A DNA stretch of 64,000 nucleotides from Caballeronia arvi (GTDB lineage Bacteria > Pseudomonadota > Gammaproteobacteria > Burkholderiales > Burkholderiaceae). The stretch spans positions 84,201 to 148,200 of the forward strand of contig NZ_FCOM02000017.1 in the NCBI RefSeq assembly GCF_001544695.2, written 5' to 3'. Shown in pieces: positions 42,078 through 49,430 of the stretch. The position numbers and the translations under genes were made by a program. The notes under the pieces were generated by a model, which was not told the DNA's origin, ran no database searches, and worked only from the letters and a program-made list of their open reading frames with translations. How positions within the stretch are numbered: the first letter of the stretch is position 1; each line of letters opens with the position of its first letter.

Positions 42078-42179
42078 GCGAAGCACTCTTCGCGGCGCAT
42101 CGCCCTCATCCTCGCGATAAACGAAGCGGCATTCGCCCGCTGCTTTTTCGCCGACAGCCGAAACCCTTGCCGGACAAGG
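42078..42179. promoter_or_regulatory. Inverted repeats upstream of the sigma-54 promoter (enhancer candidates)
   Basis: Two short inverted repeats lie upstream of the -24 element: GCGAAG-CACT-CTTCGC (42078-42093) and CCTTG-CCGGA-CAAGG (42165-42179). Either could be a binding site for the sigma-54 activator encoded at the end of the cluster; the first is at the more usual distance of about 115 bp. This is inference from position and symmetry only. Confidence 0.35.
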
Positions 42180-42200
42180 CTTTCGCGGCTTCTTCCAAAC

Positions 42201-42216
42201 TGGCACGGCCTCTGCA
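42201..42216 (+). promoter_or_regulatory. Sigma-54 (-24/-12) promoter of the EFE-protein operon
   Basis: TGGCACGGCCTCTGCA matches the RpoN consensus TGGCACG-N4-TTGCA at all positions but one (C for T just before TGC), with the correct GG-to-GC spacing. It is 57 bp upstream of the first ATG of the operon. The nearby gene for a sigma-54 activator strongly supports it. Confidence 0.75.
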
Positions 42217-42272
42217 AATAGGTCTGCGTGCGAGCTTCGAGTCTCGCCAACCAGCGCAAAAGGAGCGGCAAA

Positions 42273-43217
42273 ATGCACGATATCGGAAGTTCCCGGCCCA
42301 CGGGATGGGGCCCCGGCAATAACGAGTTTGAGCAGGAATTGTCGGCTGAAGCGGGCGAGATGGCTCACGAATTCGAGAACGAAAACGAATTCGAAACGGA
42401 GTTCGAAGTCGGCGAGAACGAATTCGAAAACGAGTTCGAAAACGAAGTCTCCGGCGAGATGCAGGAGATGGAACTCGCCGCCGAACTGCTCGCCGTCAGC
42501 AACGAACAGGAGATGGAGCAGTTCCTGGGCGGGCTCATCAAGTCCGTCGGGCGCGCGGCGACCAACTTCGCGAAGTCGTCGGCGGGTAAGGCGCTCGGCG
42601 GCATCCTGCGCTCCGCGGCGAAGTCCGCGTTGCCGATCGTCGGCAGCGCGCTCGGCAACTTCATCGTTCCCGGCGCGGGCGGCATGATCGGCGGCAAGCT
42701 CGCGAGCATGGCGGGCAGCGCGCTCGGCCTCGAACTCGAAGGGCTCAGCAACGAGGACCGCGAATTCGAAGTCGCGCGCCGCCTCGTGCGCATCGGCCAG
42801 CATGCGACGCATCATCTTGCATCGATGCCCTCGCACGTGCCGCCCGCACGCGCGGCGCGCATCGCGTTCCTGCGCGCCGCGCGCCAGGTCGCGCCGGGCC
42901 TCGTGCCCGCGATGCGCGCGATCTCGCGCAACGGCATCGCGGCCGCGCGTTCCGCACCCGTGCCGATCTTCGGCGCGCCCACGCGACGCTATCCCGGCCC
43001 GCGTCCCGCATCCGGCACGTACTTCGACGGCGCCCCGAGCGCACCCGCCTACGACGGCGTCATGTCCGCGCCGACCGCCCCGGCCACGGCTACCACGCCA
43101 TGCCCGAACTGCGGCACGCACACGCAGGTCGCGATTCCGCAAGGCGGGCAATGGCGGCGCTCGCGCAACGGGCGCGCCATCATCCTCTATCTGAGCCCGC
43201 GCCGCATGGCGTACTGA
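42273..43217 (+). CDS. EFE-repeat, glycine-zipper protein with C-terminal CxxC
   Basis: A 314-residue protein with no signal peptide and no family I can name. Residues 18-85 are very acidic with six Glu-Phe-Glu triplets (18-20, 33-35, 39-41, 43-45, 50-52, 54-56). Residues 105-152 form a small-residue glycine-zipper stretch (IVGSALGNFIVPGAGGMIGG) that could insert into or pack against membrane. LSNEDREFEVARRLVRIGQH follows at about 158, then an Arg/Pro-rich part. A CPNC motif (C277, C280) precedes a basic C-terminus. It is the first gene of the sigma-54 operon and has an AGGAG site. A substrate, scaffold or secreted effector role for its neighbours is possible; function unknown. Confidence 0.85.
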   Translation: MHDIGSSRPTGWGPGNNEFEQELSAEAGEMAHEFENENEFETEFEVGENEFENEFENEVSGEMQEMELAAELLAVSNEQEMEQFLGGLIKSVGRAATNFAKSSAGKALGGILRSAAKSALPIVGSALGNFIVPGAGGMIGGKLASMAGSALGLELEGLSNEDREFEVARRLVRIGQHATHHLASMPSHVPPARAARIAFLRAARQVAPGLVPAMRAISRNGIAAARSAPVPIFGAPTRRYPGPRPASGTYFDGAPSAPAYDGVMSAPTAPATATTPCPNCGTHTQVAIPQGGQWRRSRNGRAIILYLSPRRMAY

Positions 43218-43236
43218 ACCGCGAGGCTCGAGTGCG

Positions 43237-44595
43237 ATGAACCCGTGTGAAGAAGCGCTGCGTCTGATCGAACAGGAAGTGCTCGGCATCCGGGCACGGC
43301 TCGACGCGCAACTGCCCTACGCCCTGCAGATGCCGATGGTCCCCGCCGCGAACGTCAGCGACGAGGCGATGTCCGCCATCGAACGGCACATGCAGGCGGG
43401 CCGCCAGCAATTGCGCAAGCGCATCGCGCAATTCCTGCGGCAGTTGCGCGGACTCGCCGCCACGCCCGCGAACGTCGCCCGCGCGCAGCGCCGCTATGCG
43501 CTCCTGAAGCTGTATTTCCAGGCCGCGCTCACGCATTTCGAGATCTTCGCCGAAGTGCTCACGCAGCGCAGCCAGCACGGCACCGGCATCTGGCTCGCGG
43601 GCCTCGATGTCGCCGCGCAGGACGGCCTGCGTCAGCCGGGCGTGCCGGTCGCGCCGCCGCCCGTCATCTGCTACGTCGAGCGCGGGCACGGCGGCGCGAT
43701 CCGGCGGGCGCGCACACGGCTGCCGGGCGGCGGCGACAACCCCGTCGCGGTGATCCGCATGCCGCGCGAGCGGATGGTCGGCACGGGCATCGCGGCGTCG
43801 CTGTATCACGAAGTCGGGCATCAGGCGTCGGCGCTCCTCGATCTCGCGAACACGTACAAGCGTGCGTCGCCGTCGCGTTTCGTGCGCGGGCCTTCGATCT
43901 GGCGCGCCTGGGATCGATGGATCGGCGAGATCGTCGCGGATCTGTGGGCGGTGTCGCGCGTGGGCATCGCGGCGAGCGTCGGCCTGATGAGCGTCGTGAG
44001 CCTGCCGCGCGCGTTCGTCATGCGCATCAATCTCGACGATCCGCATCCCGCGCCGTGGATACGCGTGAAGCTGTCCGTCGCGATGGGCCGCGCGCTGTAT
44101 CCGCATGCGCAGTGGTCCGCGCTCGAAGCGGTGTGGGAGCGGCTCTATCCGCGCATGCAGATGAGCGCGGCGCAGCGCGCGTCGTTCGATGCGCTGTCGC
44201 GCGCGATTCCGCGCTTCGTCGCCGTGCTGCTGTCGCTGCGTCCGCCCGCGCTGCGAGGACGGACGATCGGCGCGGCGCTCAGTCTGCCGGACCGTCATCC
44301 CGACGCGCTGCTCGCACGCTGGCAACGCGTGAAGGCGCGGCCGCAGCAACTGCTCGCCGATACGCCGGCGCTCGCGTTCGCCGTGCTCGGGCAGGCGCGC
44401 TACAGCGGTCATCTCCCCGCGCAGACGGAGCTGAAAGTAATCGCCGAGCTGTTGCAACGCTGGGCGCTCGCGGGCTATCTGCCGTGGAGCGCGGGCAGCG
44501 CGCAACTGAGCGTCGTGCTCAATCAGCGACGGCCGCCCGCGATGCCGCCGCACGCGGGTTCGTTGCACGCAAACCCATTCGCCGCTTACGCATGA
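43237..44595 (+). CDS. Putative zinc metallopeptidase (HEVGH)
   Basis: A 452-residue protein. The zinc motif HEVGH is at 191-195 in ASLYHEVGHQASALLDLAN; a downstream E231 in IGEIVADLWAVSRVG (ExxAD) is a suitable third ligand, giving a gluzincin-like pattern. Residues 1-140 are helical and contain several basic, Gln-rich helices. There is no signal peptide or clear membrane segment, so it is predicted cytoplasmic unless exported by another route. It follows the EFE-repeat gene by 19 bp and may process it or another product of the operon; that is inference. No named peptidase family is assigned. Confidence 0.82.
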   Translation: MNPCEEALRLIEQEVLGIRARLDAQLPYALQMPMVPAANVSDEAMSAIERHMQAGRQQLRKRIAQFLRQLRGLAATPANVARAQRRYALLKLYFQAALTHFEIFAEVLTQRSQHGTGIWLAGLDVAAQDGLRQPGVPVAPPPVICYVERGHGGAIRRARTRLPGGGDNPVAVIRMPRERMVGTGIAASLYHEVGHQASALLDLANTYKRASPSRFVRGPSIWRAWDRWIGEIVADLWAVSRVGIAASVGLMSVVSLPRAFVMRINLDDPHPAPWIRVKLSVAMGRALYPHAQWSALEAVWERLYPRMQMSAAQRASFDALSRAIPRFVAVLLSLRPPALRGRTIGAALSLPDRHPDALLARWQRVKARPQQLLADTPALAFAVLGQARYSGHLPAQTELKVIAELLQRWALAGYLPWSAGSAQLSVVLNQRRPPAMPPHAGSLHANPFAAYA

Positions 44596-44626
44596 TTCAC
44601 GCATGATTCTCTGAAGGAGAACAACG

Positions 44627-46768
44627 ATGAGTACCATCCCATTCCCGGGCGTGCTGCAACTGAAGGTCGATCAGGACGATCCCGGTAATCTCGACAAATT
44701 CACCGTGCAGATACCGGTCGACACGCTGGCCGCGACGGAGCGCAGCGCGAAGGGGCCGCTGCGCCGCGCGAGCCAGAACGCAACTGGTCCGGCGAGCGCG
44801 GTCGCGGGCGGCCCGGCGGTCGTGCGCACGATCACGCTGTCGAAGAATCCGGACACGGCGAACGGCACCGGCGCGGGCGACCTGCTCCTGCAACTGGCCG
44901 ATGCGCTGAAGGGCATCGTGACGTCATCGACTTCGCAGAACGACATCATGCGCATGGCGGGGCATCTGCTCGCCGGCGACAGCGTGAAGCTGACCGGCAC
45001 GTACACGCCGCCTGCCGATGCTGCTGCCATGTCCGGCGGCGCACCGGCCCGCTCGGCTGCGGGCGCGCAACGCACGCAGACAGTCAAGGTGGCCATGCGC
45101 GAACTGGCGAATCCGGCGCCGGCCGAATCGACCAGTCTCGCGGTCACGTCCGATAAAGCGATGGTCAAGAAGCCCGAGTTTTCTTCGAGCATCACGCTGC
45201 CGAGAGACGACGACACCGGCGACGAGATCGCCGAGCGCTCGGGCGTGGTCGAGGACGATTCGATGTTCGGCGCGGTGACGCCCGTCACGATGCGCCGCTC
45301 GACGATGCCGCTCACCGCCGATGTCGCGCTGTGGATTCTCATCAAGCGCAACGCCGAGATGCTGTCGTGGGACAACTACACGCGCAATCTCGATCTCTTG
45401 TTCTTCACCGGCAAGAGCGTCGATGACATGCCGCTGTATCCCGGCGCCGCGCGCCTCAGCCGCCGCCGCTTCCTGCCGTTCACGGATACCGACGCCTATC
45501 GCGCGCTCAAGGTCGCGACCGAGGCGTTCGTCGTGACGTGGGGCGCGGTCGTGCAGGACGGCACCGAGACGGCCAAGGTCATGGCGCTGCTCCAGGGCGA
45601 CGATACCGCGCGCCTGCTCGCCAACGAGCGCCTCGGCCTGAAGCTCACCGCGCTGGACGTCGACAACCTCGCGAAGATGTATCTCACCGAGAAGCGCAAC
45701 CTGAACGAATCGCCGTCCGTGCCTTATCTGGAACGCATCGTCAATCAGTTGCAGGGCACGGGCGCGGGCGATGTCGCGCAGGCGGCGGCGGACGCGCTCG
45801 CCCACCAGCAGCAGGAACAACAGGATTTCGGCCCGTGCCACGAAAAATGCCTGTGGCTCACGCAGTGGAACAACAACTTTTCCGCGAAGCTGATGCATCC
45901 GCCGCTCATCGAGCTGATCTGGAGCTACTGGATGGAAGAGCTTCAGCTCGTGCAGACGATGAACGCGGTCTCGCGGCGCTTTCAGAACATATCGGGCGGC
46001 CCGCGCGATCCGCTCGCGCAACTGGAGCTCGACTCGCTGCGGCCGCTGAACAATCTCATCTGGGGCTGGGTGCAGGACGAGCAGCATCGTCTGCCGATCG
46101 AGCGGCGCGCGGCGGAATACGCGCATCAATACGGCCTGCAACTGTTCGGCCGCGCCGTGCCGAAGGTGCGCACCGCCGACAACCGCAGCAAGTTCCTCGA
46201 AGCGTTCCATACGCTCCTGAACCTGTGCGTGCCGTTCTTCCGTCAGTCCGACGACACCACGGTCGTGCCCGACGGTTTCCCGCTGCTGAACGCGCTGCGC
46301 GAGGTGCATCTGATTCTGTCGGAAGGCGCGCACAACCAGTTCCTCGATCTGCCGACGACGTCGCGCATCGAAATGATGATGCAGCAGTGGCTGCTCGCGC
46401 GGCCGGAGTTCCGCGAGTATCTGCCGCGCCGGGCGATGGTCGCGTATCCGGAGCCGTGGATGCACTCTGTCGAAAGCATGCGCAAGCTACAAGGCTGGGG
46501 CGACACCAACACGTTCCAGTTCTGGCAGCTCGCGACGATGGGCGAGCAGATCGTTTCGTCGATCCGCTGGGGCGACTGGAACTCGATCAACGATCCGGCC
46601 AACGCCGCGAACTGGGCCACGTTCTTCCGGCCCGAGATCCAGGCGTACATCCACTCGTATCGCGCGGTGACGGGCGTCGATGTGAGCGCGGAACCCGTCG
46701 ACGTGCAGGTGCCCGGCATCCATCTGCTCAGGCGTCTGCGTGAGCGGCGCGGCAACCTCGCGGCGTGA
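44627..46768 (+). CDS. Large conserved-looking protein of unknown function (713 aa)
   Basis: I do not recognise this protein. Residues 1-215 are low in aromatic residues and rich in Ala, Thr, Ser and Asp (start IPFPGVLQLKVDQDDPGNLD), suggesting a beta-rich or flexible region. From about 220 to 710 it is helical and Trp-rich, for example ADVALWILIKRNAEMLSWDN, WLTQWNNNFSAKLMHPPLIE and LNNLIWGWVQDEQHRLP. A Cys-His-Glu-Lys-Cys cluster is at 404-408. There are no clear membrane helices or signal peptide. The start has an AAGGAG site and the gene is part of the sigma-54 operon (31 bp after the peptidase). Good codon bias and length leave no doubt it is real. Confidence 0.85.
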   Translation: MSTIPFPGVLQLKVDQDDPGNLDKFTVQIPVDTLAATERSAKGPLRRASQNATGPASAVAGGPAVVRTITLSKNPDTANGTGAGDLLLQLADALKGIVTSSTSQNDIMRMAGHLLAGDSVKLTGTYTPPADAAAMSGGAPARSAAGAQRTQTVKVAMRELANPAPAESTSLAVTSDKAMVKKPEFSSSITLPRDDDTGDEIAERSGVVEDDSMFGAVTPVTMRRSTMPLTADVALWILIKRNAEMLSWDNYTRNLDLLFFTGKSVDDMPLYPGAARLSRRRFLPFTDTDAYRALKVATEAFVVTWGAVVQDGTETAKVMALLQGDDTARLLANERLGLKLTALDVDNLAKMYLTEKRNLNESPSVPYLERIVNQLQGTGAGDVAQAAADALAHQQQEQQDFGPCHEKCLWLTQWNNNFSAKLMHPPLIELIWSYWMEELQLVQTMNAVSRRFQNISGGPRDPLAQLELDSLRPLNNLIWGWVQDEQHRLPIERRAAEYAHQYGLQLFGRAVPKVRTADNRSKFLEAFHTLLNLCVPFFRQSDDTTVVPDGFPLLNALREVHLILSEGAHNQFLDLPTTSRIEMMMQQWLLARPEFREYLPRRAMVAYPEPWMHSVESMRKLQGWGDTNTFQFWQLATMGEQIVSSIRWGDWNSINDPANAANWATFFRPEIQAYIHSYRAVTGVDVSAEPVDVQVPGIHLLRRLRERRGNLAA

Positions 46769-46787
46769 AGCGCACAAGGAGCGCGCG

Positions 46788-47924
46788 ATGATCGACTTCG
46801 CTTCCGCGCTGTATCTTGGCATGCGGCATCCGGCGCGCGCGCTCGGCGCGTGGGATGCGCTCACGACCGGCTTGCCCGCCGCGCTGGCGGCCGCGCCGCT
46901 CGCCCGCCGCGTCGCCGCCGATGCCGCGTCGCTGCAGGGCACGGAAGCGGGCATGGTCGGGGCATCGACGCTGCATCTGGCGATCGATGCGTTCGACCGG
47001 CTCGGCCGCACGCACGCGCTCTACGCCGACGACGCGCTGTATCCCGTCATGCGCTGGGCGCTCGAACGCATGATGGGCCGCGGCGTGCCGGTGACGTGGT
47101 TCCGGCACGGCGATGCCGGCGATCTCGCGCGCCGGCTCGCGCGGCGTGTTGCGGCGCGCCCGCCGGCGGTCATCACCGATGCGACCGTCGGCGAGGGCGT
47201 GCCCGCGCCCATCGAACGTTATGTGGACGCGGTGTGGCGCGAAGGCGGTCTCGTGCTCGTCGATCACAGTCAGGTGCTCGGGCTGACCGGCGAGCGCGCA
47301 TCGCCGCGCAGTCCGTGGGGGCAGGGCGGCGGCGGCGCGCTGAGACACGCGGCATTGCCTTCGCCCGCGATGCAGCCGGTGCTGCTGCTCGCTTCATGGG
47401 CGAAGGCGTTCGGCGCGCCGCTCGCGACGCTGTGCGGCCCGGCCGCGCTGATCAACGACATCGCCCGCGACGGCCCCGCGCAATCGCATTGCAGCCCGGC
47501 GAGCGCGGTGTCACTGCTGGCCGCCCTCGATGCGCTCGCGATCAACCGGCGCGCGGGCGCGCGTTTGCGCTTGCGGCTGCTGCACCGGCTGTATCGATTG
47601 CATGACGGGCTGCGTGCGCTGGCGCGTTCGGCCGTGCCGGACCTGCATCTGTCCGGCCGATGGCATCCGCTGCAACGGCTGACGCTCGCCACCGACCAAC
47701 GCGCGCTCGCGCTGCATGCCGGCCTGAGCGCATGCGGCCTGCGCACGGCGCTGTTGCGTCAGCGCGGCGGTGGCTATGCGCTGATCGTCATCGCGCGGGC
47801 CGATCATCGCGTGACCGATATCGACGCGCTCATCGATGCGATCGCGTCGCTCGCGCCGCGTCTGCCCGATGCGGGGCGTGCTGCGCCGCGCATCACCGTA
47901 TTCAAGGAGACCGAGCATGTTTAA
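46788..47924 (+). CDS. PLP-dependent fold-type I protein, alpha-oxoamine-synthase/aminotransferase-like
   Basis: A 378-residue protein resembling 8-amino-7-oxononanoate synthase/KBL-type enzymes. LVLVDHSQVLGLTGERA aligns with the DDAHSxGVLGxxGRG block (D159 for the pyridine nitrogen). LLASWAKAFGAPLATLCG matches the T/S-x-x-K-x-x-G lysine motif with K206 as Schiff-base candidate. The usual N-terminal substrate segments are divergent. It could acylate/decarboxylate or transaminate an amino acid; the reaction is unknown. The ATG has an AAGGAG site, 19 bp after the 713-residue gene, and its stop overlaps the GIY-YIG gene by 8 bp. Confidence 0.8.
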   Translation: MIDFASALYLGMRHPARALGAWDALTTGLPAALAAAPLARRVAADAASLQGTEAGMVGASTLHLAIDAFDRLGRTHALYADDALYPVMRWALERMMGRGVPVTWFRHGDAGDLARRLARRVAARPPAVITDATVGEGVPAPIERYVDAVWREGGLVLVDHSQVLGLTGERASPRSPWGQGGGGALRHAALPSPAMQPVLLLASWAKAFGAPLATLCGPAALINDIARDGPAQSHCSPASAVSLLAALDALAINRRAGARLRLRLLHRLYRLHDGLRALARSAVPDLHLSGRWHPLQRLTLATDQRALALHAGLSACGLRTALLRQRGGGYALIVIARADHRVTDIDALIDAIASLAPRLPDAGRAAPRITVFKETEHV

Positions 47925-48672
47925 GACCGCGGACGGACACACCCTGGAGCTCGCGCCGTGGCGCATGCGGCGGTTCATGCGGCTCGTCGCAGAGGCGCGA
48001 CGCACGCCGCCGGGCATGACATCGCGCACGATCACGCAGGACATGCAGATTCTTCTGCGGCGCGCGCGGCGCGTGGCGGCGGACCCGCAGCGCAAGATCG
48101 CGCGCTTCGAAAGCTCGGGCGCGTGCTGCCGTGCGTGCTTTCTCGCGCGGAAAAAGCGCGATGCGATGGAGGTCGTCGCGCTTTCGGTCGCGCCGGGGGC
48201 GCATCTCTACGAAGACGAACTCGATGAGCTCGAGATGGAACTCGAAGTCGAGCGGTCCGCGAATGTCGCGCTGACATGGAAGCATTACAAGACGCTGGCC
48301 GGCGCCGCGGCCAACACTAGCGGCATCGGCGTCTATATCCTGATGCGCGGCAGCCGGCCGATCTATGTCGGCAAGTCGATGGACCTTGGCGAGCGGCTCG
48401 GGAAGCATCGGCTGTATGCGCGTCAGCACGACTCCGGTCTCAACGTGTGGATCGCCAATACGCCGCTCGCGTCGGACGCCGCGGCCGTCGAGCATGTGCT
48501 GGTGCGCGCGCTGCGCACGCGCGTGACGAACAGGAAGCTCAAGGTCGCGCTGATCGTCGGCAAGAACGGGCTCAGGATCGACAACGTGCTGCCGCCGGGC
48601 ATCGCGTCGCCGAAAGCGCCGGGCAAGCTCGTCGATCTCGCCGCGGGCAGAACTTTCGAGCTGGCGCCATGA
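47917..48672 (+). CDS. GIY-YIG domain protein with terminal ELAP repeats
   Basis: A 251-residue protein. The GIY-YIG nuclease core spans about 136-215: GVYILMRGSRPIYVGKSMDL with Y140, Y150, G152, the expected catalytic R160 (ERLGKH) and a Glu candidate E192 in AVEHVLVRALRTR. Residues 30-80 are basic and carry a CCRAC motif; 100-120 is an acidic Glu-rich helix. The ends mirror each other: DGHTLELAP at residues 7-15 and GRTFELAP at the C-terminus. It could be a nuclease or a DNA-binding relative. It overlaps the PLP gene by 8 bp and the amidohydrolase gene by 4 bp, so all three are translationally coupled. Confidence 0.85.
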   Translation: MFKTADGHTLELAPWRMRRFMRLVAEARRTPPGMTSRTITQDMQILLRRARRVAADPQRKIARFESSGACCRACFLARKKRDAMEVVALSVAPGAHLYEDELDELEMELEVERSANVALTWKHYKTLAGAAANTSGIGVYILMRGSRPIYVGKSMDLGERLGKHRLYARQHDSGLNVWIANTPLASDAAAVEHVLVRALRTRVTNRKLKVALIVGKNGLRIDNVLPPGIASPKAPGKLVDLAAGRTFELAP

Positions 48673-49430
48673 TCATCGACTTCCATGTGCACGCCGGTCA
48701 GGGCGACGGCATGACCGGGCCGTGGGACACCACCGCGCCGCTCGCTGCCTACGCGCGCCGCGCGACGCAGGCGGGCATCGCGCGTTCGGTGCTGCTGCCG
48801 GTATTTCAGTCCGACTATGCACGCGGCAACCGCGATGTCGCCGCGATCGTGCGCGCCGACCCGCAACGCTGGATCGGCTTCGCGATGGTGCATGCCGAGC
48901 GCGACCGCGAGCGCATTCATCGCATGATCGAGGAAGCGGTGCTGATGCTGGGCCTGCGCGGCATCAAGGTGCATCGGCACGATGCGCGGATTCATCGGCA
49001 AGTCTGCGATGCCGCGCAGCGCTGGAATCTGCCCGTGCTCTACGATCCCGGCGGCGAGACGGGCGGGCTGGAGCTGCTTGCGCAGACGCATCCGAACGTC
49101 GCGTTCGTGTTCGCGCATCTGGGCAGTTTCGCCGATGACTGGTCCGCGCAGCGCCGCGTCATCGATTTGATCGTTCGGTATCCGAATTTATTTGCCGATA
49201 CCTCTGGCGTGCGACGCTTCGATCTGCTCGAAGAAGCGTTTCATCGCGCGGGGCCGCGCAAGCTGCTGTTCGGCACCGATGGACCGTGGCTGCATCCGGG
49301 GCTCGAGCTTGCGAAGATTCGCGCGTTGAAGCCGTCGCGCGAAGCGTTCGACGCCATCGCGGGCGGCAACGCATTGCGCCTGCTTGCGCGCGCTCGGACG
49401 ATGGCATCGCCGCACGCGTCCGCTCACTAA
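48669..49430 (+). CDS. Amidohydrolase family (TIM-barrel) protein
   Basis: A 253-residue amidohydrolase-2-type protein. Metal-binding candidates are H6 and H8 in IIDFHVHAG, a mid-protein His in RGIKVHRHDAR, another in VFVFAHLGSFAD, and Asp in LLFGTDGPW. The family includes decarboxylases and hydrolases acting on small carboxylated or ring compounds. It is shorter than average but has both ends of the barrel. The ATG overlaps the GIY-YIG stop (ATGA). Its own stop overlaps the convergent activator gene by 4 bp, closing the cluster. Confidence 0.87.
   Translation: MIIDFHVHAGQGDGMTGPWDTTAPLAAYARRATQAGIARSVLLPVFQSDYARGNRDVAAIVRADPQRWIGFAMVHAERDRERIHRMIEEAVLMLGLRGIKVHRHDARIHRQVCDAAQRWNLPVLYDPGGETGGLELLAQTHPNVAFVFAHLGSFADDWSAQRRVIDLIVRYPNLFADTSGVRRFDLLEEAFHRAGPRKLLFGTDGPWLHPGLELAKIRALKPSREAFDAIAGGNALRLLARARTMASPHASAH

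Noticed and set aside
42320..42450. EFE-coding repeats as a minisatellite or CRISPR-like array
   Set aside because: Units are short, irregular and stay in one reading frame within a well-formed gene; there are no constant-length spacers.
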